Notes: generated by a model not told the origin, from the letters alone. A stretch of 64,000 nt of DNA from CAYULW01 sp964445815 (GCA_964445815.1 CAYULW010000011.1:1-64000), one strand, 5' to 3'; positions 52,456 through 61,700 are shown, numbered from the stretch's first letter. Made by a program: numbers and translations.

Positions 52456-54465
52456 TTAAATTTCCTTTTCTACTCCCAAGCGCTTAAAGAATTCTGACTT
52501 TATGCTTGTGTTAACTTTCTGACTTTTTCTATATAAATCCAAGAATAAAGGCACTTTACTCTGCTGATTGAGTAAAGAGTCCGCTGCCTCAAAAACACCT
52601 CTCTTTATTGCTTCTTCCCTTATTCCATCTGCATGTTTTGCGTAGAGTATCGTTTGTATAAAAAGCGGGTATCTTTTATTTATGGAACCGGCGGGAATTT
52701 TAGAGATTGTCAGCCAGGCACTATCCAGTTTCCCTTCATTAAAAAAAATGCTGCTTTTGTTAATCATTGGATCCTCATAAATGGGATTCAACTCCAGAGC
52801 CCTATTGTAAAAAATAAAAGAAGAGTCTCTCTTTTCCAAAAGTGAATAGGTGCTTCCTAAATTATTTAAAACATAAAGATGCGTTGGATGGAACTTATAC
52901 GCTTCTCTGAAATTTTGATGTGCCCGGGCAAGATCTCCCTGTTCCATTCTGGCTAGTCCCATGTACCATTGAAAAGGAGTCCCATTGCTCGCCTTAGGGT
53001 AAAAGACCGACTCGCCTTTTTGTCCATCTCGAATGACCGAATACCAATTATTTTGCCGCTTTGCTTCAATAATATTTCTCATGTAATAATCAGAAACCGC
53101 ACGATTATAAGCTACAACACATGAGCCGGAACTGATAATCAAAAGAAAAACAACGAATAGTCGCTTATGTCCTGACAACATACTCTGCTCTTTTGAATCC
53201 TTAAAGTCTATCAGCAGAAGTGAAAAGTAAAGCATTAAGATTAATGATTGATCTATGCGCTCTTTTGGAAAGCTGAAACAAGCAATAAAAAGGTAGGAAA
53301 ATATGGCTAGGCTAATGAGTCCATACTTTTTCTTTTCACTGCCGGTGGAATGAAAAAACCGACTTAAACCCATATACAAAGCAAAAAAGAACAAGGCCAA
53401 ATAGCTTATTAAACCGATTAAGCCCTGCTCACTCCATATCCACAAAAAATCATTGTGAGGTCGTTCATAAAAAATGGCACCACTTGGCGTATATACTCCC
53501 TCATTAGAACGACGTTTTACCTCATCCTCGCTATGAGCATAGTTTACATTTTCAACCGACCAGGAAGCAATGCCACTTCCAAGTATCGGTTTTTGCTTTA
53601 TCATTTCGACTGTACGCTCCCATAAAAGCTGACGGTGTTTTAAAGAGCGTTTACCCATTTCAAAAGGCTTGACAGTGAAGAAAGCATAAGAGATCAGTGC
53701 TCCAAGAAACAAGAAACCAAATCGTTTCAGCCAATATGGAACTCGTTTTTCGCTCATAAAATACAGTAGTCCAAAAGCCAAGACCCCAATACAAATGGCC
53801 ATATATACCGTCCAAGATTTTAACCAATAAATAAAGAACAGATTTGCCAGACAGAGTAAACCAAGAGCAAACCTTAAAGCCTTGCTTTTTGCACTAAAAA
53901 AAGCATATAAGACCATGGGCAGTGTCAAGAAAAGGATTTGACTATTAAGGTTAGGGTTAATGTATAGACCACCGTAGAGTTTGGAAGCTGAAAATATAGA
54001 AAGATAAGGGTTGTTGATATCCGTGTAAATTATCGCCAAAATAGCAATGAACTGCACTATAGAAAAGCAAATGCCCACCCTGAAAGCCAATGCTTTTCTA
54101 TCTTGAAAAAAGACATAAATTAATATGGCAAAATTTAAATAGAGGAAAAGTTTTAAGAGTTCGTACAGTGCGGTATAAAAATCGAGACCTGTAAATAAAC
54201 CGGAAATGCCTGATAACAGGTAAATCAGGTAAATGCTAAAAAACCATTTGACCTTTTTTGAAAAAGAAAAAACAAAAGATCTGGAAAGTAGAAAAGCATT
54301 GCCAATCAAACAAAAAGCACTGAGTAAAAAAAACTTTAAAGGTTGACCGGGATCTAAAAATAAAGTGCTGTAGGCAATAAGAACAAGAACAAAACTCAGG
54401 AGCGGCCAATTGCTTTTCAGTCCAAGCCCGAATCGATTTAATTGACGCCCTATACTGTTTTCCAA
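52456..54465 (-). CDS. O-antigen ligase-like membrane protein with TPR C terminus
   Basis: 669 residues. About ten membrane helices with the Wzy_C/O-antigen ligase loop containing the RPHNDFLWIWSEQGLIGL motif (His and Asp in the periplasmic loop), then a C-terminal TPR domain (about 510-610, PFQWYMGLARMEQGDLARAHQ, LYVLNNLGSTYSLL). Start codon TTG at 54465. It is a paralogue of the protein at 58084; both share FPKER after the loop and the tail IIxAKxxxxWYxxIxx. It joins or polymerises glycan chains at the periplasmic face. Fourth gene of an operon. Confidence 0.85.
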   Translation of the reverse strand: MENSIGRQLNRFGLGLKSNWPLLSFVLVLIAYSTLFLDPGQPLKFFLLSAFCLIGNAFLLSRSFVFSFSKKVKWFFSIYLIYLLSGISGLFTGLDFYTALYELLKLFLYLNFAILIYVFFQDRKALAFRVGICFSIVQFIAILAIIYTDINNPYLSIFSASKLYGGLYINPNLNSQILFLTLPMVLYAFFSAKSKALRFALGLLCLANLFFIYWLKSWTVYMAICIGVLAFGLLYFMSEKRVPYWLKRFGFLFLGALISYAFFTVKPFEMGKRSLKHRQLLWERTVEMIKQKPILGSGIASWSVENVNYAHSEDEVKRRSNEGVYTPSGAIFYERPHNDFLWIWSEQGLIGLISYLALFFFALYMGLSRFFHSTGSEKKKYGLISLAIFSYLFIACFSFPKERIDQSLILMLYFSLLLIDFKDSKEQSMLSGHKRLFVVFLLIISSGSCVVAYNRAVSDYYMRNIIEAKRQNNWYSVIRDGQKGESVFYPKASNGTPFQWYMGLARMEQGDLARAHQNFREAYKFHPTHLYVLNNLGSTYSLLEKRDSSFIFYNRALELNPIYEDPMINKSSIFFNEGKLDSAWLTISKIPAGSINKRYPLFIQTILYAKHADGIREEAIKRGVFEAADSLLNQQSKVPLFLDLYRKSQKVNTSIKSEFFKRLGVEKEI

Positions 54466-54483
54466 CTTTATCTGTTTTTTTAT

Positions 54484-55563
54484 CTAAAAAGCACTACAAC
54501 ATCTGCTGCAGGCCGGCAATTGCCCTCCTGCTTTAACAAGCGTTTTGCGAAATTGGCCATAGTCTTTGGAGTTCCATATTTCTTCTAAAGATTGCTCATA
54601 AATGTTGCCCATGCTTTTATTGTAACATCGTCCATGAGCCGGAATGACCGTGCCATCACTTTTCACCATCACATTCGTAAAGACATCATTACAAGTCCTT
54701 CCCATTTTTTGCTCAGCCTGTTGATAATACCTTTCCAATTCCTCTAAACTGTGGAGTTCAGGAGAAAAGCTAGGCTGAAACGGGTATTTGCTCTTCACAA
54801 TAGAGGCAATTTCTTCATGCAAATGCTTTAAATCAATGTTTGAAAAATTCGTCTCCTCAATATTAGAGTGTGTGGCCGGATAGAGCTGACCATAAATGGC
54901 GTTGTGTTTTATTGCCAAGTCTTCGGTCACAAAGTTTTGATGCATATATCCCAGGTGTTTAATGGGATAATCTGCAAAAAAGTCTGCAAAAGCTTTTAAC
55001 TCTGTGTAGTTCCATTCAGTAATTACACAGTAGATGGAAATTTCAGGAGAATTTGGAAAAGATTTGATGTACTCTATGCCTTCCAATGCTTTTTGGAACG
55101 ATCGTTTATTCCCTCTAATGTAATTGTGCGTTTCCTCTAAGCCATCGAGTGAGATGAAAATCTCAGAAACACCTCCTTCCATTAAATCTTCGGCTTTGCG
55201 TTTCAAATTCAAAGCATTGGTGGTAATGCTTGTCTCTATCTCTTTTTCTTTGGCATATATGAGTGATTCTCTAAGCCCCGTATAAACCAGTGGCTCGGTA
55301 AAAGCATAACCAATTTTAGCCTTTGGACAATAATCTACCATTTGATCTACAATGCGTTTGAACAAATCTAATGGCATGTGTAAGGGCTGTGTGCCAACGA
55401 GATTTTGAGCAAAATTGGTTTCTAAATTCTGAGTCCCCACATCACACATTTTACAGTGCAAATTGCACACATTATTAACCCCCAAAATAATGTATTCAGG
55501 GCCAAAAGCCAGTTTCTCCGGTCGCCAGACTTTATTTGCTTTTTTGAGGGCTCTTGTGATCAA
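54484..55563 (-). CDS. Radical SAM/SPASM domain protein
   Basis: 359 residues. The [4Fe-4S] cluster is C33, C37 and C40 in NNVCNLHCKMCDV. The core includes ITTNALNL and FISLDGLEETHNYIRG. C-terminal cysteines in TCNDVFTNVMVKSDG, HGRCYN and PACSRCC form a SPASM auxiliary-cluster region. SPASM enzymes often modify peptides or sugars; here the glycosyltransferase neighbours suggest glycan or glycolipid modification. The TTG start lies 14 bases after the glycosyltransferase stop. Substrate unknown. Confidence 0.88.
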   Translation of the reverse strand: MITRALKKANKVWRPEKLAFGPEYIILGVNNVCNLHCKMCDVGTQNLETNFAQNLVGTQPLHMPLDLFKRIVDQMVDYCPKAKIGYAFTEPLVYTGLRESLIYAKEKEIETSITTNALNLKRKAEDLMEGGVSEIFISLDGLEETHNYIRGNKRSFQKALEGIEYIKSFPNSPEISIYCVITEWNYTELKAFADFFADYPIKHLGYMHQNFVTEDLAIKHNAIYGQLYPATHSNIEETNFSNIDLKHLHEEIASIVKSKYPFQPSFSPELHSLEELERYYQQAEQKMGRTCNDVFTNVMVKSDGTVIPAHGRCYNKSMGNIYEQSLEEIWNSKDYGQFRKTLVKAGGQLPACSRCCSAF

Positions 55564-55577
55564 CTCTTCCTTTTTTG

Positions 55578-56624
55578 CTAAAATACTTTTTTTAAGTAGC
55601 TCTCAACGGTCTGTTCTATGGTTAAGGCTCGCTTTGGAAGGAGCTTTTCCTCATGAGTCATCCATTTTTCCATTTCGACAATAAGTTCATCATTTGTTCG
55701 ATAAATGGAAACTTCATCCAATTCAGGAGCAATGCCTACCGGCGTTGAAAAGACCTTAAGACCCAGCGCCAAAGCTTCGGGAATAACCAGACCAAAGGAT
55801 TCATAAGAGGAACAATGCAGCAAACTTTTCGCTTTTCGCATTCTACTCAGTGTTGCCTCACGGTTTAACACCCCTGCAAAATGAAGGTTGTCTTTTACAC
55901 CCATTTCTTCAGCCAAGGTTTTTAAGCGCTGCTCTTCTGAACCCTCTCCGACTAACTCAGCTCGAATATCCGGGTATTTCTTTCTAAGCGCTGAAATGAT
56001 CTGAATAAAACGGTCAAAAGATTTCAACTCAGTCAGGTTTCCCACACCAATTATATCGATCGTTTTTTTCGGATCATCTCCACTTTCCATGCTCTCTACT
56101 CCCCACGGAATGACATGTTCTGCTTCCTGATTAAAATTGCTTTTGAATGCCTTTTGATGAAACGTTGACAAGCAAATCAGCTCTGGTAAGGGTTTTATTT
56201 TATTAAAATAGCGATTGCTTGAAAGCACATCCTGACCCATTAAAGTACAAGAATGTGGCACCTGCCATTTTTTGGCCAATCTTGCTCCAATCAAAGCCGT
56301 ATCTCCTAACCAAAAGCTATGTATACGAGTTATTGCTTTAGTCTTGTTGATGGCTTGAGCCCTCCTTATAGCCTTACGGTAGGTTCTGAATTTTAAAAGG
56401 CCGCTCCGATTGTTCCCACCTATAGCATGCACCTTTAAGCCATTCCATTCATAAGTCTTCTCTTCATACGGATAATCGAGGGCGATGATCGAGAAATCAT
56501 GCACTTGTTTTTGATCCAAATGCGTTAAAAACAAATGCATGGCGGGAATGCATCTTGTATCCTTCTCGTCTTTTGGAAATCCGGGACTCAGAAATAATAT
56601 GTGTTCCTTTTTATTCAATTTCAT
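55578..56624 (-). CDS. Glycosyltransferase family 4 protein
   Basis: 348 residues from ATG 56624. GT-B fold: acceptor domain FLSPGFPKDEKDTRCIPAM with MGQDVLSSNRYF; donor domain GVGNLTELKSFDRFIQII, LVGEGSEEQRLKTLA, FAGVLNREATLSRM and CSSYESFGLVIPEALALG with the catalytic-side Glu pair. The ATG lies 14 bases inside the end of the upstream GT-C gene. Second gene of the operon. Confidence 0.9.
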   Translation of the reverse strand: MKLNKKEHILFLSPGFPKDEKDTRCIPAMHLFLTHLDQKQVHDFSIIALDYPYEEKTYEWNGLKVHAIGGNNRSGLLKFRTYRKAIRRAQAINKTKAITRIHSFWLGDTALIGARLAKKWQVPHSCTLMGQDVLSSNRYFNKIKPLPELICLSTFHQKAFKSNFNQEAEHVIPWGVESMESGDDPKKTIDIIGVGNLTELKSFDRFIQIISALRKKYPDIRAELVGEGSEEQRLKTLAEEMGVKDNLHFAGVLNREATLSRMRKAKSLLHCSSYESFGLVIPEALALGLKVFSTPVGIAPELDEVSIYRTNDELIVEMEKWMTHEEKLLPKRALTIEQTVESYLKKVF

Positions 56625-58029
56625 ACAATTTCCAGCCACCGTAATAAGTATCCAGTAACTTGATCCTCGTCAATTTATTCCAATTGTTCATAGGGTTTTT
56701 TCCCTCAAAACTCTTGGCTGTTCTATTTTCGTTAAATAAGACCAGTGCCCCTTGTTCAAAACGAGTGTACTCTTTTTCCCACAGACTCAAGTAATTGAAA
56801 TTCAACCCCCTTTGTTGTAAAGCAATATCTATTTCAAAAGCATAAAGCGTCTTGCCTTGATAAGGTACGATGGCTTGAGCAATCAAACGTTCTGTTTTAT
56901 TCATCTCAAACATTGATTTGGTTCCGTAAATGCATAAGCTAAGCTGTATCAAAGTGAGCAGAGGCAGCAAAAAGTGTTTTCCTTTTCCAAACCAATCGTT
57001 AACACCTACAAAAAGCGGTGCCAAAACAATGAGTAACAAAGGGAAAACAAAAGCAATGTATCGTGTTCCCTGAAAGGTAATCCCGGATAAAAAAAGAACA
57101 TACCCCAAAAGGGAGAGCCATACAAACAGTGGCGTTTGTCTAAGCCAGTTTATTCTTTTTATTAGAGCATAACACAACAAAGGCGCAAGAAGCCAATAAA
57201 AACCAGGATGAAACAAAATGAGCGAATAAAACAGAAGGTTGGGCAAAGCATAAGTGACATTTGGCAATTGCAATTCAGGCAGAGTAACAAAAGAAGACTT
57301 GAAATAGTTAAGCGGTGACCATGCCTGAATAAAATGATGTGAAATGAAATCACTGCCTCCTCCTTCTAAAAACAAATGCAAGGCGAGCAAGATGCAGGGC
57401 ACAATTAGAGCAATATAGTGCAAAAATAAACGGCGCTGAAAAGCGATTAGCATCAACCACAAAACAAGAGGAGCCAAGGGCACCAAAGCGGCAAAACGGC
57501 TAAAACCGGAATAACTCAAAAAAAAGAGCGCCAACCAGAAGTGTTTCCATCTTGATGTTTGATGATACCGAATAAGGTAAGATAAGCCCGCCATCATGCA
57601 AAAAAGAGCAAACATATCTGCCATTACCGAAATGGAAATGCGATACAGATACGGCGAAAATGCCAGACCAATCAGTAAAAAATAAAGTTGATTGGCTTTT
57701 AGACCATACCACATTTTAATACTTCTTAAAGAGAAGTAAATCAAGCCAATTAAGCCCAATAAGCTGATCAATTGTCCGGCCAGATCAATGGGCATAATGA
57801 AGGAGCTAATGGCTAGCACAATCAAATAACCCTTTGGCCAAACCACTGTCCCCGGATGTTCCCCACCTTGCATAAAAGCAGTCAATTTTTTCGCATAACG
57901 CAAATACTCGTAAGTATCCTGACCGTATAAGCCGTCAAAACCCATAATTCGATAGACCACAAATAGCAATAATGGCAGTCCGTATAAAATATATAGAAAG
58001 ATCCTCTTCTTCTCTGTTTTCAAATTCAA
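56611..58029 (-). CDS. GT-C (family 39-like) membrane glycosyltransferase
   Basis: About 472 residues and about 11 membrane helices. After the first helix comes the acidic periplasmic loop GFDGLYGQDTYEYLRYAK, with the paired Asp residue position typical of polyprenyl-phosphate-sugar GT-C enzymes (ArnT/PMT-like). It would glycosylate an acceptor from a lipid-linked sugar on the periplasmic side. The start is uncertain: TTG at 58029 is preferred, but the frame runs to a TTG at 58083 abutting the divergent gene at 58084. First gene of the operon, overlapping the GT4 gene by 14 bases. Confidence 0.78.
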   Translation of the reverse strand: MNLKTEKKRIFLYILYGLPLLLFVVYRIMGFDGLYGQDTYEYLRYAKKLTAFMQGGEHPGTVVWPKGYLIVLAISSFIMPIDLAGQLISLLGLIGLIYFSLRSIKMWYGLKANQLYFLLIGLAFSPYLYRISISVMADMFALFCMMAGLSYLIRYHQTSRWKHFWLALFFLSYSGFSRFAALVPLAPLVLWLMLIAFQRRLFLHYIALIVPCILLALHLFLEGGGSDFISHHFIQAWSPLNYFKSSFVTLPELQLPNVTYALPNLLFYSLILFHPGFYWLLAPLLCYALIKRINWLRQTPLFVWLSLLGYVLFLSGITFQGTRYIAFVFPLLLIVLAPLFVGVNDWFGKGKHFLLPLLTLIQLSLCIYGTKSMFEMNKTERLIAQAIVPYQGKTLYAFEIDIALQQRGLNFNYLSLWEKEYTRFEQGALVLFNENRTAKSFEGKNPMNNWNKLTRIKLLDTYYGGWKLYEIE

Positions 58030-58030
58030 G

Positions 58031-58061
58031 ATTGACAGGTCAACATTAAACTGTAAATTTA
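58031..58061 (+). promoter_or_regulatory. Promoter of the second O-antigen ligase gene, with an overlapping dyad
   Basis: ATTG (58031-58034), exactly 19 bases, then TAAATTTA (58054-58061) fits TTTG-N19-TAnnTTTG. TTGAC-AG-GTCAA (58032-58043) is a perfect inverted repeat covering the -33 box. The ATG is at 58084. Confidence 0.5.
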
Positions 58062-58083
58062 TCGCTATTCCTTTAGCTAGCAA

Positions 58084-59913
58084 ATGAAGGCAAACACTTC
58101 AGCATCTGACTCTAAAAAAGGCATGTCTTTACACGGCCTTTGGATTTTCGCACTACTCGTTATTTGTCCTTTGTTTTACTCTAAATCCGCATTCGACAAT
58201 GCATTAGTGTTGAAATTATTGGCTCTTTGTGTTGTCGCCATTGCGGCCATTGCCGTTCAGGTTCGGCAAAAGACGGATACACTTTCGTTTTCCTGGCTCG
58301 AAATGGCTTTAGTTGCTTATGTTGCTCTTCACTTTTTGAGTTCTTTTCCCGCTTTAGTTAAAGCCGACGCCTTGAATGAAAGCTTTAAGATGGCAATTAT
58401 GGCCAGCTTGTATCTGGTTTTTAAAACGGCCTTGGTCAAAGACAAAACAAGAGCATTAGCAAGCATCGCCATTAGCGCATGTCTGGCTACTTTTCTTGCC
58501 TTTGGTTTTGCTTTTGAAGAGTTGATGGAAGCATTTAGAAACAAAGCCCCGTTGCGGTCCAGTGTGTATCTGGTGAGTGGTTTACAGGGACATAAAAACG
58601 TCTTGTCAGACTGGTTTTTGGTACTGCTGCCTTTAAACTGGATGGGCTTTCGCTTAAAAACTAAAATGCCTAAGCTTCTGTTTGTCCTGGCTTTGGTGCT
58701 TCAACTGCTCATGATCGGGCTATTGCAAACAAGAGCTGTTTGGGTAGGGCTTCTGCTTGGAGGTCTTTTGCTTATCGTTTTGACACGCATTGCCAATGGC
58801 TCAGAAGAACAAAAAGCGAAGATCGTAGCTCTACTGCGTTCCGGTTTTATCGGTCTTCTTTTATTGATAGGGGTGATTTCTTTGCTGCTGCTATTTGATA
58901 AATTTCATCTTGTTGAAGCCAATGCAGAAAAGCAATCCAGCTCCGTTTTGGAACGGCTCATTTTATGGGAAAAAAGCTTCGCCATGATCAAAGAACATTT
59001 TCTTGCCGGTGTTGGTGCGGGCAATTGGAAAATTCTTTTCCCCGAAGGAGGGTTAGAAGGTTTGTATAGAGCAACCGAAGGTGTAATTGTATTTATTCGT
59101 CCCCATAATGATCTGGTTTGGGTGTGGGCAGAGATCGGTTTTTTTGGAGTGCTTGCCTATCTGGCACTTTTCTTTTTCAGCATCAAGCAGGCTCTAAAGA
59201 AATTAAGCAGTGCAAAAGCAGAAGAAGCCCTTGTTTATCAAATCGGACTTGTTGGTTTGGTCATGTATTTTTGCATTTCCATGTTTGACTTTCCCAAAGA
59301 GCGGGTAGAGTTTATCATGGCCTTGGCTTTGTTTTTGGCTTTGGCTTCTCATCAAGACCAAACGGCTTTTCGATGGTCTCGGCTTCAATCGTCTTTGCCT
59401 CGTATTTTGATTCTTCCGGTATTGGCCATCGCCACTTTCTTTTTATGGAACAGGTATCAGGCAGAAATACATGCCCGAAATATTATTTCAGCCAAAGAAA
59501 GCGGCAATTATGCGCTTATGCTCAAAGAAAGCGAAGCGGCCTCAAATTATAAGCTCTACTACTCTATGGATCACAACGGCCTGCCCATGTCATGGTATGA
59601 AGGCATTGCACATTATAATCTCGGCAATCAAGCCAAAGCCTATGCCCTGTTTAAAGAGGCTGTGGAATTAAACCCATACAACCACAATGTGATAAACAAT
59701 GCGGGAACAGCTTATTTTGGTGAAAAAAACTACAAAGCTGCCGAAAAGCTCTATCTGGAAGCCTTGCGCATTAATCCCAAATTTAACGATGCCATGCTCA
59801 ATTTAGCAGGTGTATACATTAATCTGAATCAAAAAGAACAAGCCAGATATTGGTTAAATCGCGTGTCCATTCAATCGGAAAGGCTGAAGCAATTAAAAGC
59901 ATTGACACAATAG
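58084..59913 (+). CDS. O-antigen ligase-like membrane protein with TPR C terminus (paralogue of 52456)
   Basis: 609 residues. About ten membrane helices with the ligase loop IRPHNDLVWVWAEIGFFGVL, then FPKER, and a TPR tail (SWYEGIAHYNLGNQAKAYALF, VINNAGTAYFGEKNYKAAEK, MLNLAGVYINLNQKEQA). It is more compact than the 52456 protein. It is divergent to the GT-C/GT4/SPASM operon and has its own promoter. As with its paralogue, ligation or polymerisation of glycan chains is inferred. Confidence 0.85.
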   Translation: MKANTSASDSKKGMSLHGLWIFALLVICPLFYSKSAFDNALVLKLLALCVVAIAAIAVQVRQKTDTLSFSWLEMALVAYVALHFLSSFPALVKADALNESFKMAIMASLYLVFKTALVKDKTRALASIAISACLATFLAFGFAFEELMEAFRNKAPLRSSVYLVSGLQGHKNVLSDWFLVLLPLNWMGFRLKTKMPKLLFVLALVLQLLMIGLLQTRAVWVGLLLGGLLLIVLTRIANGSEEQKAKIVALLRSGFIGLLLLIGVISLLLLFDKFHLVEANAEKQSSSVLERLILWEKSFAMIKEHFLAGVGAGNWKILFPEGGLEGLYRATEGVIVFIRPHNDLVWVWAEIGFFGVLAYLALFFFSIKQALKKLSSAKAEEALVYQIGLVGLVMYFCISMFDFPKERVEFIMALALFLALASHQDQTAFRWSRLQSSLPRILILPVLAIATFFLWNRYQAEIHARNIISAKESGNYALMLKESEAASNYKLYYSMDHNGLPMSWYEGIAHYNLGNQAKAYALFKEAVELNPYNHNVINNAGTAYFGEKNYKAAEKLYLEALRINPKFNDAMLNLAGVYINLNQKEQARYWLNRVSIQSERLKQLKALTQ

Positions 59914-59925
59914 TCGTCACTAAGG

Positions 59926-59956
59926 TTTACAATGCCTGTTTCATTTCCTAATTTTG
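59926..59956 (+). promoter_or_regulatory. Promoter of the aldehyde dehydrogenase gene
   Basis: TTTA (59926-59929), exactly 19 bases, then TAATTTTG (59949-59956), a near-perfect Bacteroidetes promoter. The ATG at 59973 is 16 bases after it, and the previous gene stops at 59913. Confidence 0.6.
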
Positions 59957-59972
59957 CAGCAAAATTTTTAGC

Positions 59973-61499
59973 ATGCAAGACATACTTCAATCCCTCGGTT
60001 TATCCGAAAATAATTCAGGCACCTCAACAGGTCAAAAAAGCTTAACCGCTTCAAATTACGATTTGGCTTCTTATTCTCCGGTCGACGGTGCTTTGATTGG
60101 AAAAGCAAGTTCAACCTCTAAAGAAGAGTACGAACAGGTGATGGCTACAGCTACAGAAGCTTTTAAAGTATGGCGCATGACTCCTGCTCCGGCAAGAGGA
60201 GAGATTGTAAGACAGTTTGGTGAAAAACTCAGAGCTAAAAAAGCCGCTTTGGGCAAACTGGTTTCTTACGAAATGGGAAAATCGTACCAGGAAGGTTTGG
60301 GTGAAGTGCAAGAGATGATCGACATCTGTGATTTTGCTGTAGGTCTGTCCAGACAATTGCACGGTTTGACCATGCATTCGGAGCGCCCTTTGCACCGCAT
60401 GTATGAGCAATACCATCCGCTTGGAGTTGTGGGCATCATTTCAGCTTTTAATTTTCCGGTAGCCGTATGGTGCTGGAACACGGCTTTGGCCTGGGTCTGC
60501 GGAGACGTTTGTGTATGGAAGCCTTCTGAAAAAACGCCTTTATGTGGCGTGGCTTGCCAAAACATTTTTGCGGAAGTTTTGAAAGAAAATAATTTACCTG
60601 AGGGCATTTCCTGTTTGATTAACGGAGACTATAAAGTTGGCGAATGGATGACCGCAGATAAAAGAGTGCCTTTGGTGTCTGCAACTGGTTCTATCCGCAT
60701 GGGAAAAATTGTGGCACAAGCGGTAGCCGCCAGATTAGGAAAATCACTATTGGAGTTGGGTGGTAACAATGCTGTGATTTTGACCGAATCGACTGATCTG
60801 AAAATGTCAATTCCGGCCTTGGTGTTCGGAGCTGTAGGCACTTGCGGACAACGTTGTACTTCTACCCGCCGATTAATCATTCACGAAAGCATTTACGACA
60901 AAGTGAAAGAGGCATTGGTCGCAGCATATCAGCAGATCAAAGTGGGTGATCCTTTGGATGAAAACAATCATGTGGGCCCTTTAATCGACAAAGATGCGGT
61001 AAACAACTATTTACAAGCCTTGGAAACCATTAAAGCGGAAGGCGGCCACCTGGCTGTTGAAGGCGGTGTATTGGAAGGTGAAGGTTTCGAATCAGGCTGT
61101 TATGTAAAACCGGCCATTGCCGAAGCCAAAAATGAATGGGAGATTGTACAGCATGAAACCTTTGCGCCCATTTTGTACTTGATGAAATACAGCGATCTGG
61201 ACGAAGCCATTGCCCTGCAAAATGGCGTGGTACAAGGCTTGTCTTCTGCCATCATGACGACCAACATGCGCGACATGGAAACTTTCTTATCGGCCAGAGG
61301 GTCTGATTGTGGTATTGCCAATGTGAACATCGGGACTTCGGGTGCTGAAATCGGCGGTGCTTTTGGTGGTGAAAAAGAAACAGGTGGTGGCCGTGAATCT
61401 GGTTCAGATGCCTGGAAAGTCTATATGCGCCGACAAACCAATACCATCAATTACGGCACGGAGTTGCCCCTGGCACAAGGCATTAAATTTGAATTGTAA
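59973..61499 (+). CDS. Aldehyde dehydrogenase, ALDH7 (alpha-aminoadipate semialdehyde type)
   Basis: 508 residues. Catalytic Cys295 is in GTCGQRCTSTRR, with general base E261 (LELGG) and N160 (SAFNFP). The GQRCTSTRR signature and length match antiquitin/ALDH7, which oxidises alpha-aminoadipate semialdehyde in lysine catabolism. No other lysine-degradation gene is nearby. The gene appears more GC-rich and stands alone between its own promoter and a strong terminator, so it is a monocistron. Confidence 0.92.
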   Translation: MQDILQSLGLSENNSGTSTGQKSLTASNYDLASYSPVDGALIGKASSTSKEEYEQVMATATEAFKVWRMTPAPARGEIVRQFGEKLRAKKAALGKLVSYEMGKSYQEGLGEVQEMIDICDFAVGLSRQLHGLTMHSERPLHRMYEQYHPLGVVGIISAFNFPVAVWCWNTALAWVCGDVCVWKPSEKTPLCGVACQNIFAEVLKENNLPEGISCLINGDYKVGEWMTADKRVPLVSATGSIRMGKIVAQAVAARLGKSLLELGGNNAVILTESTDLKMSIPALVFGAVGTCGQRCTSTRRLIIHESIYDKVKEALVAAYQQIKVGDPLDENNHVGPLIDKDAVNNYLQALETIKAEGGHLAVEGGVLEGEGFESGCYVKPAIAEAKNEWEIVQHETFAPILYLMKYSDLDEAIALQNGVVQGLSSAIMTTNMRDMETFLSARGSDCGIANVNIGTSGAEIGGAFGGEKETGGGRESGSDAWKVYMRRQTNTINYGTELPLAQGIKFEL

Positions 61500-61520
61500 A
61501 ATAGTAAGGACATAAAGTAA

Positions 61521-61548
61521 AAAGGCGGGCAAATGCTCGCCTTTTTTT
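61521..61548 (+). terminator. Rho-independent terminator of the aldehyde dehydrogenase gene
   Basis: AAAGGCGGGC (61521-61530) pairs with GCTCGCCTTT (61535-61544) around AAAT, one G-U pair, ten pairs in all, followed by more T. It is 22 bases after the stop at 61499. Confidence 0.9.
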
Positions 61549-61678
61549 ATTGCCCATCTTTTTTTACTTTTAATTGCTCAACACTAAACCCAATGATACA
61601 AAGGCCAAACTGTATACAACTTCCCCTTTACTTTTTGAAGATCAATCGGCTTTTTTATAATGGTTTTGGTACAGAAAA

Positions 61679-61700
61679 AATAAACGGAATTCCGTTTATT
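61679..61700. repeat. 22-bp perfect palindrome
   Basis: Half-site AATAAACGGAA is followed by its exact reverse complement TTCCGTTTATT. It lies between the dehydrogenase terminator and the SEC-C gene start, 92 bases before that start. Read on the minus strand, the hairpin is followed by a T-rich run, so it could also be a terminator for minus-strand transcripts; as DNA it could be a regulator site. Confidence 0.8.

Noticed and set aside
60071..61330. Long antisense open frames inside the aldehyde dehydrogenase gene.
   Set aside because: The coding-strand protein has all catalytic residues; the antisense frames look like by-products of its higher GC and codon use.
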